Source: CAXNKG01 sp964202965 (GTDB taxonomy: Bacteria > Acidobacteriota > Vicinamibacteria > Vicinamibacterales > UBA2999). From it: a stretch of DNA of 64,000 nucleotides. Under the pieces are notes generated by a model. That model searched no databases. It saw only the letters and a list, made by a program, of their open reading frames with translations, and was not told the origin of the DNA. A program made the translations under genes and the position numbers. Below are positions 24,213 through 33,043 of this stretch, piece after piece. The first letter of the stretch is position 1; each line of letters starts with the position of its first letter. Location of the stretch: contig CAXNKG010000003.1 of the NCBI GenBank assembly GCA_964202965.1, positions 68,990 through 132,989 on the forward strand, read 5' to 3'.

Positions 24213-25424
24213 ATGCAGGACGCGGTCATCGTTTCAGCCGTTCGCACGCCCACCGGGAAGTTCCTCGGCGGCCTCAAGGACCTCTCCGCGACCGAGCTCG
24301 GCGCCCTGGTCGTGCGCGAAGCCGTGGCGCGTGCGCGCATCGATCCCGCCATCGTCGACGAATGCATCATGGGCAACGTCGTGTCGGCAGGACTCGGACA
24401 GGCGCCGGCACGCCAGGCGGCGCTGCGCGGCGGGCTGCCGGATCACGTGGCTGCGCTGACGATCAACAAGGTGTGCGGATCGGGGCTCAAGGCCGTGATG
24501 CTCGCCGCCCAGGGCATCGCCACCGGCGACATCGAGGTGGCCGTTGCGGGCGGCATGGAGTCGATGAGCAACACGCCCTATCTCCTGAAGGGTGCGCGTG
24601 AGGGCTTCAAGATGGGCCATCAGGAAGCGATCGACTCGATGGTCAACGACGGCTTGTGGTGCTCGTTCGAGCAGTGCCACATGGGCGTTGCCGGCGAAGT
24701 CGTCGCGGCGGAGTACAAGATCGCGCGCGACGCGCAGGACGAATACGCGGCACAGAGCCATAGCAAGGCGGCCGCCGCGCAGGCCGCCGGCCGGTTCAAG
24801 GCCGAGATGCTCCCCGTGGCCGTTCCCGTACGCAGGGCGGGTTCCGGTCAATCGAAGGCGACCGGACCCGCCGAATCCGTGATCGATCGCGATGAGTCGG
24901 TCCGGCCCGACACCACAGCGAAGACCCTTGCAGCGCTGCGTCCCGCGTTCCGCAAGGACGGCACGGTCACCGCCGGCAACGCCCCGCCGGTCAACGACGG
25001 AGCCGCGGCGCTCGTGGTCATGTCGGCCGCGCGGGCCTCGCAGCTCAATCTTGCGCCGATGGCGCGGATCGTCGGCCAGGCGACAACCGGACTCGCCCCG
25101 AAGTACCTCCTCATGACACCTGTGGAGGCCGTGCGCCGGCTGCTGAAGAAGACAGGCTGGTCGATGGACGACGTCGATCTGATTGAACTGAACGAGGCAT
25201 TCGCGGTTCAGGCGGTCGCCGTCCTCGGGGAGCTCCGGCTCGACCCGGCCAGGGTGAATGTGAACGGCGGCGCGGTGGCGCTTGGCCATCCCATCGGCGC
25301 CAGCGGCGCGCGGATCCTGACAACGCTGCTCTACGCGCTGAAGGATCGGAAGCTGAAGCGCGGCATCGCCACACTGTGCCTGGGCGGCGGCAACGGCGTG
25401 GCGCTCGCTATCGAGTGCGCCTAA
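24213..25424 (+). CDS. Acetyl-CoA C-acetyltransferase (thiolase)
   Basis: The 403-residue enzyme condenses or cleaves acyl-CoA. Nucleophile C88 lies in NKVCGSGLKAV, the His motif is GHPIGASGAR, and the second catalytic Cys sits in CLGGGNGVA near the end; NEAFA is intact. A short insertion around VRRAGSGQSKATGPAES is longer than in most relatives. It could serve fatty-acid degradation or acetoacetyl-CoA synthesis; it stands alone. An upstream open extension to 23976 is antisense to the transporter and rejected. Confidence 0.92.
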   Translation: MQDAVIVSAVRTPTGKFLGGLKDLSATELGALVVREAVARARIDPAIVDECIMGNVVSAGLGQAPARQAALRGGLPDHVAALTINKVCGSGLKAVMLAAQGIATGDIEVAVAGGMESMSNTPYLLKGAREGFKMGHQEAIDSMVNDGLWCSFEQCHMGVAGEVVAAEYKIARDAQDEYAAQSHSKAAAAQAAGRFKAEMLPVAVPVRRAGSGQSKATGPAESVIDRDESVRPDTTAKTLAALRPAFRKDGTVTAGNAPPVNDGAAALVVMSAARASQLNLAPMARIVGQATTGLAPKYLLMTPVEAVRRLLKKTGWSMDDVDLIELNEAFAVQAVAVLGELRLDPARVNVNGGAVALGHPIGASGARILTTLLYALKDRKLKRGIATLCLGGGNGVALAIECA

Positions 25425-25573
25425 ATTAGGCAGCCCCACGCGCAGAAACGGCGTCTCGCAGCACCGCTGAGGGTGGCAATTTTGGCAATCGCCCTCCACA
25501 GGGGCGAAAGTCTTTCCAGCTGTAAGTGATTGACTGTATTGGATGAAAGAGTCCAGCATGCACGGATTTTCGC

Positions 25574-25602
25574 TTGACTTTCGTGCGGCACGCTCCTAGT
25601 AT
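25574..25602 (+). promoter_or_regulatory. recA: Sigma-70-type promoter for recA
   Basis: TTGACT (25574-25579), a 17-nt spacer and TAGTAT (25597-25602) make the best -35/-10 pair in the window. It would give a leader of about 130 nt before recA. Confidence 0.75.
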
Positions 25603-25648
25603 CGACCTCGGCCGTGACCTGCCCTGTCACCTATCCACGCCAGGATGG

Positions 25649-25720
25649 CAAGTCACAAGTCATAAGGCTCAAGTCACGAGCGTTTGTGACTTCTGACTTG
25701 TGATTTCTGACTTGTGACTT
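25649..25720. repeat. TGACTTN heptad hairpin in the recA leader
   Basis: TGACTTC, TGACTTG, TGATTTC, TGACTTG, TGACTTT run on the plus strand to 25720. The opposite arm (25649-25680) carries the same heptads in reverse complement. The outer 13 nt (25650-25662 and 25708-25720) are perfectly complementary, enclosing 45 nt, so the recA transcript leader can fold a long hairpin ending about 20 nt before the ATG. Confidence 0.75.
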
Positions 25721-25740
25721 TCCAGCGCAAGGAGTTGTAG

Positions 25741-26787
25741 ATGGCACTCGACGATCAAAAAGAACGGAACAAAGCACTCGACATCGCGGTCGGCCAGATT
25801 GAAAAACAGTTCGGCAAGGGGTCGATCATGCGCCTTGGCCAGAAGGGCGCGATTGGCCCGGTCGACGTCATTCCCACCGGCTCCATCAGCATCGACTATG
25901 CGCTCGGCATCGGCGGCATGCCGCGCGGCCGCGTCGTCGAGATCTACGGCCCGGAGTCGTCCGGCAAGACGACGCTGGCGCTTCAGGTGATCGCGGAGGC
26001 GCAGAAGGCGGGCGGCATGGCCGCGTTCGTCGACGCGGAGCACGCGCTCGACGCGCAGTATGCCCAGAAACTCGGCGTCGACCTGGAAAACCTGCTGGTC
26101 TCCCAGCCCGACCATGGCGAACAGGCTCTTGAGATTGTCGAGGTGCTCATCCGCTCGGGCGGTGTGGATGTCGTGGTGGTCGACTCGGTGGCCGCGCTCG
26201 TGCCGAAGGCCGAGATCGACGGCGAAATGGGCGACGCCCAGATGGGCCTGCAGGCCCGGCTGATGTCGCAGGCGCTCCGCAAGCTCACCGGCGTCGTCTC
26301 GAAGTCGAAGACGACCCTGATCTTCATCAACCAGCTGCGCGAAAAGATCGGCGTCATGTTCGGGAATCCCGAAACGACGACGGGCGGCAAGGCGCTCAAG
26401 TTCTACGCCTCGGTTCGCGTCGACATCCGCCGTATCGCCAGCATCAAGGACGGCGACCAGGTGATTGGCGGCCGCACCCGCGTGAAGATCGTCAAGAACA
26501 AGATGGCGCCGCCGTTCCGTGAAGCGGAATTCGACATCATGTACGGCCAGGGGATCTCGCGCGAGGGCGACCTGCTCGACATGGCGGTCGAGAAACGGAT
26601 CATCGAGAAGAGCGGCGCCTGGTTCGCGTTTGCGGGCGAGCGCCTCGGCCAGGGGCGGGAGAACGCCAAGCAGTTCCTCAAGGACAATCCCGACATCCGG
26701 CAGGTTGTCGACGAGCGGGTGCGGAAGGAACTGGGGCTCGCGGCCCGCGAACCCGAAGTCGCGCGGGCTGAAGTCGCGGCGGTCTAG
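25741..26787 (+). CDS. recA: Recombinase RecA
   Basis: The 348-residue RecA forms filaments on single-stranded DNA, drives strand exchange and triggers LexA cleavage. Walker A is GPESSGKTT at 70-78; MAW-type residues in the NKMAPPFREAEFDIMYGQGIS segment and the L1/L2 loops are intact. AAGGAG lies 6 nt before the ATG. The gene stands alone, with a strong promoter, a hairpin leader and no recX downstream; tRNA-Phe follows on the opposite strand. No recognisable LexA box was found by eye. Confidence 0.97.
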   Translation: MALDDQKERNKALDIAVGQIEKQFGKGSIMRLGQKGAIGPVDVIPTGSISIDYALGIGGMPRGRVVEIYGPESSGKTTLALQVIAEAQKAGGMAAFVDAEHALDAQYAQKLGVDLENLLVSQPDHGEQALEIVEVLIRSGGVDVVVVDSVAALVPKAEIDGEMGDAQMGLQARLMSQALRKLTGVVSKSKTTLIFINQLREKIGVMFGNPETTTGGKALKFYASVRVDIRRIASIKDGDQVIGGRTRVKIVKNKMAPPFREAEFDIMYGQGISREGDLLDMAVEKRIIEKSGAWFAFAGERLGQGRENAKQFLKDNPDIRQVVDERVRKELGLAAREPEVARAEVAAV

Positions 26788-26824
26788 CGGCGGCCCTCGC
26801 GGGGGTGCGTGACCGACAATGAAG

Positions 26825-26900
26825 TGGTGCCGAGGGACGGAATTGAACCGCCGACACCGCGATTTTCAATCGCGTGCTCTACCAACTGAGCTACCTCGGC
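26825..26900 (-). tRNA. tRNA-Phe(GAA), CCA encoded
   Basis: The cloverleaf folds fully: acceptor GCCGAGG with CCTCGGC, D arm TAGCTCAGTTGGTAGAGCA, anticodon stem CGCGA/TCGCG with loop TTGAAAA (anticodon GAA), T arm GGTTCAATTCC. The discriminator A and CCA are genomically encoded. Confidence 0.95.
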
Positions 26901-27000
26901 ACTCCAGGCATGTGCCTGTCTAAGCGGAACCGCCAGTATACCAAACCCAGTTTGGAGACATTGACAGGCGCGTCGACGGTACCGGGGGGGGATTCGCTGG

Positions 27001-27006
27001 TAATCT
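27001..27006 (+). promoter_or_regulatory. -10 hexamer TAATCT for the SurA-like gene
   Basis: TAATCT ends 7 nt before the GTG start at 27014. Confidence 0.45.
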
Positions 27007-27013
27007 TAGCCTC

Positions 27014-28012
27014 GTGACTTTCAGCTTCCGCGCCGCCCTTCTTTCCGTCTTTCTTCTGCCCGTACTCGCCGCCGCCCAGGCGCCTGCGCCGGCCCCTCCC
27101 GCTCCGGCAGTCAAGCCCATCGTCGAACCGCTGCCCGACGTTGTGGCCCGCGTCAACGGCGAGGCGATCAGCAAGGGCGATCTTGAGGAGGCGATGACGC
27201 AGATGCAGGCGCGCGCCGGCCAGCCGATTCCCGCCGACCAGCGCGACGCAATCGTCCGCTCCATCCTCGACCAGCTCATTTCCTTCCGGCTGCTCCGCCA
27301 GGAGAGCGCGTCCCGCAAGGTGCCAGTGCCGGACGCGGATCTCGAGGCGCGCATCACCGAGATCAAGTCGCAGTTCAAGTCCGAAGAGGCCTTTGTGCAG
27401 GTGCTCGCGGAGCAGAAGATGACGGCCGAGGGTCTCCGGACCAACCTTCTCGAAGGGATGCAGATCGACCGGATGATCGACGCCGAAGTGAACGCCCGCG
27501 CCGCCGTGACCCCGCAGCAGGTCGAGGCGTTCTACACGGGCAACCCTGGCGAGTTTCAGCGACCCGAGCGCATCCACGCCCGCCACATCCTCATCCGCGT
27601 GGCGCCCGACGCGGACGCGGCGGCGAAGGAGCAGGCACGGACGAAGGCCGCGGACCTGCTGACGCAGGCGCGTGCCGGCGGCGACTTCGCCGCCCTCGCC
27701 AAACAGAACTCCGAAGACCCCGGCAGCGGCCCCACCGGCGGCGATCTCGGCTTCTTCGAGCGCGGGCAGATGGTGGCGCCCTTCGACGAAGCGGCATTCG
27801 CGCTGATGCCCGGCCAGACGAGCGAGATCGTGGAGACCCAGTTCGGGTTCCACATTATTCGCCTCGAGGAAAAGCAGGAGGCCGGCGCCGTCCCGCTTAC
27901 CGAAGTCCGCCCCCAGATCGAGCAGTTCCTCCAGGGTCGCAACCGCGAGGAGCAGGCGCAGGTGTTCATCGACGGTCTGAAGACCAAAGGCAAGATCGAA
28001 ATTTTCATTTAG
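27014..28012 (+). CDS. Periplasmic peptidyl-prolyl isomerase, SurA/PpiC-like
   Basis: The 332-residue protein has a signal peptide (to about residue 21), a Pro/Ala-rich linker, a SurA-type N-terminal chaperone region (VVARVNGEAISKGDLEEAM onward) and one parvulin domain at about 190-290 (RARHIL-type HARHILIRV, then GGDLGFFERGQMVAPFDEAAF, FGFHIIRLEEK). It should fold exported outer-membrane proteins, many of which are encoded in this window. The GTG start fits the upstream -10. Confidence 0.9.
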   Translation: MTFSFRAALLSVFLLPVLAAAQAPAPAPPAPAVKPIVEPLPDVVARVNGEAISKGDLEEAMTQMQARAGQPIPADQRDAIVRSILDQLISFRLLRQESASRKVPVPDADLEARITEIKSQFKSEEAFVQVLAEQKMTAEGLRTNLLEGMQIDRMIDAEVNARAAVTPQQVEAFYTGNPGEFQRPERIHARHILIRVAPDADAAAKEQARTKAADLLTQARAGGDFAALAKQNSEDPGSGPTGGDLGFFERGQMVAPFDEAAFALMPGQTSEIVETQFGFHIIRLEEKQEAGAVPLTEVRPQIEQFLQGRNREEQAQVFIDGLKTKGKIEIFI

Positions 28013-28017
28013 ACGTT

Positions 28018-28114
28018 CACGCTTCTGGCTTCTCTCTTCTCGGTTCGTGTTCATGTTCAGGGTTCGAGCCGCAGGTTGAACCGAACATCGAACCTGAACA
28101 CGAACCCAGAAGCG
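28018..28114. repeat. TTC-phased heptad hairpin
   Basis: TTC recurs at 28023, 28030, 28037, 28044, 28050, 28056 and 28063, and GAA recurs with mirrored spacing from 28078 to 28109. The outer arms CGCTTCTGG (28020-28028) and CCAGAAGCG (28106-28114) are exact complements. The element fills the gap between the isomerase and S4 genes and may end or attenuate transcription. Confidence 0.75.
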
Positions 28115-28127
28115 AGCACATAGAAGG

Positions 28128-28517
28128 GTGAACGACAGTATTCGTCTAGACGTCTGGCTCGACATCGCCTGTCTCTTCAAGACGCGCTCTGAGGCCAAAC
28201 GCGCGTGCGAAGGCGGGAAGATCGAGGTCAACGGCGATTCCGCCAAGCCGAACCGCCAGCTTCGCGAAGGCGACCGCGTGCGCATCTCCCGTCCCTTCGG
28301 CTGCCACCAGGACGTCATCGTCCGCGTCGTGATCGATCAACACGTCCCCAAGGCGCAGGCGAAGGCGCTCTACGACGACACCACGCCGAAGCCCACCCCA
28401 GAGGACATTGAAATGCGACGCGTCGAAGGGACGTATCGCGCTGCGGCGCGTGCGGCAGGCACGCCGGATCGCCGCCGCCGCCGGGACCTTCGCCGCCTCA
28501 AGGAAGGGTTAGGATGA
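28128..28517 (+). CDS. S4-domain RNA-binding protein, Hsp15-like
   Basis: This 129-residue protein opens with an S4 domain (RLDVWLDIACLFKTRSEAKRA, then GKIEVNGDSAKPNRQLREGDRVRI) like Hsp15, which rescues stalled 50S-peptidyl-tRNA complexes. The C-terminus is highly basic (TPDRRRRRDLRRLKEG). The GTG start at 28128 follows AGAAGG closely. It is followed 3 nt later by the WYL regulator gene. Confidence 0.82.
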   Translation: MNDSIRLDVWLDIACLFKTRSEAKRACEGGKIEVNGDSAKPNRQLREGDRVRISRPFGCHQDVIVRVVIDQHVPKAQAKALYDDTTPKPTPEDIEMRRVEGTYRAAARAAGTPDRRRRRDLRRLKEGLG

Positions 28518-28520
28518 GGC

Positions 28521-29507
28521 GTGCCCCGCAATCAGGAGGTGATCCGGCAGTGGCGACTGCTCCACGCCCTCGAATCCTCGCGCCATGGGGCAACGATCTC
28601 GGCCCTTGCCGATGATCTGAGCGTCACGACCCGTACCATCAGACGCGACCTCGCCGCCCTTCAGGAGGCGGGCTTCCCGCTGTTCGACGAGCACGATGAC
28701 GACGGCCGGTCGCGATGGCGGCTGGAGGGCCAGGTGCTCAAAGGCCTTGAAACGGGATTCACGCTGCGCGAGCTGTGCGCGCTGTACCTGAGCCGCAACC
28801 TGCTGGAGGCGGTTGCCGGCACCCCGTTCCAGCGGGACCTGACGCTCGCGTTCGGCCGGATCGAGAAACTCCTGTCGCCGCGGATGCGGCAGTTCCTCGA
28901 TCGACTCCCGGCGGTGCTCTCCGCGAAGTCGGGGCCGCGCGCACGAGGGGGGGATCAGGCCGCGGACGTGGTCGGCCGGCTGCTCGAATCGACCTTGCAC
29001 TATCGCGTCGCCACGATGCGGTATCACTCTGTGTCGAGCGGCGGGATCAAGGACTACACGGTCCATCCGTATCGTCTGGCGTTCGCGCAGGGCGGCCTCT
29101 ACCTGCTGGCGTATGTGCCCGCGTACAAGGGAATTCGGACGTTCGCTGTCGACCGCATCTCGGCCGTCTCGCTCGAGAAGGAGACCTTCACGCCGAAGCA
29201 GCCGATTGGCGAAGAGGTGTTTGCGAATTCGCTCGGAGTGAACACAGGCCCTGCCGCCAGGGTGGAGATCGAGTTTGCCGCCCGGGTGGCGCCGTACGTC
29301 CGGGCGCGGGTGTGGCACGCGTCTCAGCAGGTGCGCGAGGGCGACGCGGGAGGGTTGGTGCTGACGATGAATGTGTGCCACGACTGGGCGCTTCGCAGCT
29401 GGATTCTCAGCTGGGGACCGTTTGCACGGGTGGTGGCGCCCAAAGGCCTGGCGAAGGACGTGGAATCCGATCTCAAGGCGGCCGCCGGGCGCTATAGTCA
29501 GATCTGA
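28521..29507 (+). CDS. HTH-WYL transcriptional regulator
   Basis: The 328-residue protein has a DeoR-type winged helix at about 5-60 (TISALADDLSVTTRTIRRDLAALQEAG) and a WYL domain at about 150-220 with RYHSVSSGGIKDYTVHPYRLAFAQGGLYLLAYVPAYKGIRTFAVDRI broken here only by length; the C-terminal WCX region follows. WYL regulators sense nucleic acid or nucleotide ligands, often in damage or phage-defence control. The gene overlaps UPF0182 as TGATG. Confidence 0.87.
   Translation: MPRNQEVIRQWRLLHALESSRHGATISALADDLSVTTRTIRRDLAALQEAGFPLFDEHDDDGRSRWRLEGQVLKGLETGFTLRELCALYLSRNLLEAVAGTPFQRDLTLAFGRIEKLLSPRMRQFLDRLPAVLSAKSGPRARGGDQAADVVGRLLESTLHYRVATMRYHSVSSGGIKDYTVHPYRLAFAQGGLYLLAYVPAYKGIRTFAVDRISAVSLEKETFTPKQPIGEEVFANSLGVNTGPAARVEIEFAARVAPYVRARVWHASQQVREGDAGGLVLTMNVCHDWALRSWILSWGPFARVVAPKGLAKDVESDLKAAAGRYSQI
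29493..29498 (+). promoter_or_regulatory. -10 hexamer TATAGT for the UPF0182 gene
   Basis: TATAGT lies inside the end of the WYL gene, 8 nt before the UPF0182 ATG at 29507. Confidence 0.5.
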
Positions 29508-32236
29508 TGCTTACACGACCGCTTCGCCTCGCCGTCTTCGCGGTGGCCGGCCTGCTGTTCTTCGCGGGTCCGTCCAGCGTCCGGTTCTATACCGACTGGC
29601 TCTGGTTCGGAGAGCTGGGCTATCAGAGCCTCTTCCTGACGATCCTTCGGGCGCAGGCGACGCTCTTCGCGGTCGCGTTTGCGCTCGCCGCTGTCTGGCT
29701 GACGATCAACCTTCGCATGGCGCTCGCCTCGATCGGCGACGTACGGCCGGTCTTCACGACTCGCGAGGGGATCGAAGTGCCGCTGCCGGGACGCGGCCAG
29801 CTGCGCACCATCGCGTCCGGCCTCGGAGTCGTACTGGCGATCGTCATGGCGCTCTTCGCCTCGTCACAGTGGGAGCTCTGGCTGGCGTGGCGGAACGCCG
29901 TCCCGTTCGGACAGGTGGACCCGATTCTCGGCCGCGACGCCGGGTTCTACGTGTTCTCGCTCCCCTTCCTCCAGTTCGTGCGGGGGCTGCTCCAGGGGCT
30001 CATCGTGCTCGCCGCCATCGGCGCCGGACTCCTCTACTTCGTCTCCGGGAGTCTGTCGTCACGCGTCGGCGCTCTCGTCTGGATGACACCTGCCGCGCGG
30101 CGTCACCTCGCGCTGCTGGTCGCCGCGTTTCTCGTGCTGCTCGCCTGGGGCGCCTGGCTCGGTCAGTCCGAGCGGCTGGTCCAGCCGTCGGCCATCATCT
30201 ATGGACCGGGATACGCCGACGTGCACGGACGGATGCCCGCGTCGCTGATACTGGCGGCGGCGGCCGTCATCGGCGCCATCCTCGCGGTGCTGCACGCCCT
30301 GACACCGCGCAACTGGCCGATCCCCGCGGCAGTCGGGCTGTACCTCGTGGCCGCGATGGGGGGCGAGGGCTACAGCACCCTCCTGCAGCGATTCGTCGTG
30401 AGTCCGAACGAACAGGTGGCGGAGTCTCCGTTTATCCAGCACAACATTGACGCGACGCGGCGGGCGTTTGCGATCGACCGCGTCGAGGCGCAGGAGCTCA
30501 CCGGCGACGCCGCGCTGACCCCGGACGACGTGGCGCGGAACAACGCGACGATCGACAACGTGCGCCTCTGGGACCACCAGCCCCTGCTCGACACGTTCGG
30601 GCAGTTGCAGGTGATCCGGACGTATTACGACTTCGTCGGCGTGGACAACGACCGCTATCGGCTGGATGGCGCGCTTCGCCAGATCATGCTGTCGCCGCGC
30701 GAGCTGAACACGGCCAGCCTGCCGAACCGCACCTGGGTCAACGACCGGCTGACGTTTACGCACGGGTATGGACTCACACTGGGCCCGGTCAATCAGGTCA
30801 CCGCCGAGGGCCTACCCGTCCTGTACGTCGGCAACCTGCCGCTCGAGACGATTCCGCAGCTGCCGATTGAGGAACCCAGCCTGTACTTCGGCGAGCTCTC
30901 GAACGACTACGTGATCGTCCGCACCAGCACACGGGAGTTCCACTATCCGGCCGGCGAGGGCAACAACTTCACCCAGTACGACGGCCGGGGCGGCGTGTCG
31001 ATCGGCAGCCTGTGGCGCCGCCTTCTGTACGCGTTCCGCTTCGGCGCCTACCAGATTCTCCTCAGCAACGAGATCAACGACGACAGCCGCATCCTGTACA
31101 TGCGCAACATCCGCGAGCGCGTCCAGAAGCTGGCGCCGTTCCTCTCCTTCGATCGCGACCCGTACCTGGTGGTGGCCGACGGCCGGCTGTTCTGGATCTA
31201 CGACGCGTATACGACGAGCAACCGCTATCCCTACTCAACGCCCGCCGGCGGACTCAACTACATCCGCAACGCCGTCAAGATCGTGATCGATGCGTACCAC
31301 GGCGAAACGAAGGCGTACCTGGCGGATCCCGACGATCCGATCGCGGCAACCTACTCGGCGATGTTCCCGGGTTTCTTTGCGCCGCTCGACGAGATGCCCG
31401 CATCCCTCCGCGAGCACGTGCGCTATCCGGAGGACATCTTCGCGATCCAGGCGTCGGTGTTCGCCACCTATCACATGACGCAGCCCGCGGTGTTCTACAA
31501 CCGCGAGGACCAGTGGGAAGTGCCGGTCATCGAGGACACGACCGAGTCGGGGCCGATGCAGCCGTACTACACGATCATGCGTCTGCCGGGAGAATCGGAG
31601 CCGGAGTTCATCCAGATGCTGCCCTTCACTCCGCGCAACCGCGACAACCTCGCGGCGTGGCTCGCGGCCCGCAGCGACGGCGAGCACTACGGCACCCTGC
31701 GGGTGTTCCAGTTTCCCAAGCAGAAGGTGATCTTCGGTCCACGGCAGGTCGTGGCGCGCATCAGTCAGGACCAGACCATCTCGCCGCAGGTGACGCTGTG
31801 GAACCAGCAGGGATCGCAGGTGATCTGGGGCACGCTGATGGTGATCCCGATCGAGGAGTCGCTCATCTACGTCCGGCCGCTCTACCTGCGTGCGTCCGGC
31901 GGCCGGATCCCGGAGCTGACACGGGTCATCGTCGCCTACCAGAACCAGATCGTGATGGAGCCGACGCTCGAGGGGGCTCTTGGCCGCCTGTTCGGTGCGT
32001 CAGCGGCCGGAGCCGGGCGCCCTGTTGACACGGGGCGCGGTCCCGCGATTTCAGGGTCCGAGCCCGCGGCGTCTGCGCCGGCGCAGCCGGCCAGCCAGTC
32101 GGCGGAGGCCCTCGCCACCCGCGCACGCGGCCACTACGACCGCGCCATCGAGGCGCAACGCAGCGGCGACTGGGCGAAGTACGGGGAGGAACTCAAGCTG
32201 CTGGGCGAGGCACTGTCGCAGATGAGGGCTCAGTAG
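29507..32236 (+). CDS. UPF0182-family large membrane protein
   Basis: The 909-residue protein has about seven hydrophobic helices in the first 300 residues (RLAVFAVAGLLFFAGPSS onward) and then a large, probably extracytoplasmic domain containing the family segments VRTYYDF-like VIRTYYDFVGVDNDRY, PRELNTASLPNRTWVNDRLTFTHGYG and TPRNRDNLAAWLAARSDG. The C-terminus has a Pro/Ala linker and a short charged helix. No biochemical function is established for UPF0182. Confidence 0.88.
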   Translation: MLTRPLRLAVFAVAGLLFFAGPSSVRFYTDWLWFGELGYQSLFLTILRAQATLFAVAFALAAVWLTINLRMALASIGDVRPVFTTREGIEVPLPGRGQLRTIASGLGVVLAIVMALFASSQWELWLAWRNAVPFGQVDPILGRDAGFYVFSLPFLQFVRGLLQGLIVLAAIGAGLLYFVSGSLSSRVGALVWMTPAARRHLALLVAAFLVLLAWGAWLGQSERLVQPSAIIYGPGYADVHGRMPASLILAAAAVIGAILAVLHALTPRNWPIPAAVGLYLVAAMGGEGYSTLLQRFVVSPNEQVAESPFIQHNIDATRRAFAIDRVEAQELTGDAALTPDDVARNNATIDNVRLWDHQPLLDTFGQLQVIRTYYDFVGVDNDRYRLDGALRQIMLSPRELNTASLPNRTWVNDRLTFTHGYGLTLGPVNQVTAEGLPVLYVGNLPLETIPQLPIEEPSLYFGELSNDYVIVRTSTREFHYPAGEGNNFTQYDGRGGVSIGSLWRRLLYAFRFGAYQILLSNEINDDSRILYMRNIRERVQKLAPFLSFDRDPYLVVADGRLFWIYDAYTTSNRYPYSTPAGGLNYIRNAVKIVIDAYHGETKAYLADPDDPIAATYSAMFPGFFAPLDEMPASLREHVRYPEDIFAIQASVFATYHMTQPAVFYNREDQWEVPVIEDTTESGPMQPYYTIMRLPGESEPEFIQMLPFTPRNRDNLAAWLAARSDGEHYGTLRVFQFPKQKVIFGPRQVVARISQDQTISPQVTLWNQQGSQVIWGTLMVIPIEESLIYVRPLYLRASGGRIPELTRVIVAYQNQIVMEPTLEGALGRLFGASAAGAGRPVDTGRGPAISGSEPAASAPAQPASQSAEALATRARGHYDRAIEAQRSGDWAKYGEELKLLGEALSQMRAQ

Positions 32237-32259
32237 GTCTCCGGGCACGACCGCGCAGC

Positions 32260-33042
32260 GTGCGACTCAAGCTCACGATTGAATACGCCGGCACGCGGTA
32301 CAGCGGCTGGCAGATCCAGAAGAACGCGCGAACCGTTCAGGGCGAGATAGAGCGCGCCCTGCGCGAAGGCGCCGGGGTGCCACGGTTCGAGCTCTACGGG
32401 TCAGGCCGGACCGACGCGGGCGTCCATGCGCTCGCGCAGGTGGCCCACCTCGACCTGGACACGTCCCTGAAGCCGGAGCTCCTGCGGCGCCGGATCAACG
32501 ACGCGCTGCCGTCGGACATCAACATCCTGCGGGTCGATCCGGTGCGCCATCGCTTTCACGCCCGTCATGACGCGGTCGCGCGCAGCTACGTCTATCAGAT
32601 TGCGCGCCGCCGGACCGCGTTTGGCAAGGCGCTGGTCTGGTGGGTCAAGGACGACCTCGACGTGGGCTCCATGCAGGCCGCCGCACGCGCGTTTGTCGGC
32701 ATGCACGACTTCCGTTCCTTCTCGGATGACGACCCGGATGAGAAATCGACGCAGGTCCTCCTTGAGCGCTTCGAGGTGCACGAGCGCGGCGACGCGCTCC
32801 TCATTCACATCGAGGGCTCGCACTTTCTCTGGAAGATGGTGCGGCGCCTGGTGGGCGTCCTGGTGGAGATTGGGCGTGGAGGGATCGCCGCACCCGACGC
32901 CGCCCGCATGCTCGTCGAGCCCTCGACCCTGCCGGCGCGCCTGACCGCGCCCGCCTCCGGCCTGTTCCTTCACCGTGTCTACTACTCCGGCGATCAGCGC
33001 AACGAAGCGCTGGATCCCGTGATCCTGCTGCCGCGCTACTAG
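32260..33042 (+). CDS. truA: tRNA pseudouridine(38-40) synthase
   Basis: The 260-residue enzyme isomerises uridines 38-40 in the anticodon arm. The nucleophile D52 lies in YGSGRTDAGVHA; RSYVYQI-type RSYVYQIARR and GSHFLWKMVRRLVGVL are intact. GTG start at 32260, 23 nt after UPF0182. It ends 1 nt before the convergent aminotransferase gene. Confidence 0.95.
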   Translation: MRLKLTIEYAGTRYSGWQIQKNARTVQGEIERALREGAGVPRFELYGSGRTDAGVHALAQVAHLDLDTSLKPELLRRRINDALPSDINILRVDPVRHRFHARHDAVARSYVYQIARRRTAFGKALVWWVKDDLDVGSMQAAARAFVGMHDFRSFSDDDPDEKSTQVLLERFEVHERGDALLIHIEGSHFLWKMVRRLVGVLVEIGRGGIAAPDAARMLVEPSTLPARLTAPASGLFLHRVYYSGDQRNEALDPVILLPRY

Positions 33043-33043
33043 T

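Noticed and set aside
21860..24459. Very long open frames (about 770-780 codons) antisense or out of frame across the dioxygenase and SLC13 genes
   Set aside because: They are Arg/His/Gly-rich with no family motif and arise from codon bias on the opposite strand of high-GC genes; the real genes have full motifs.
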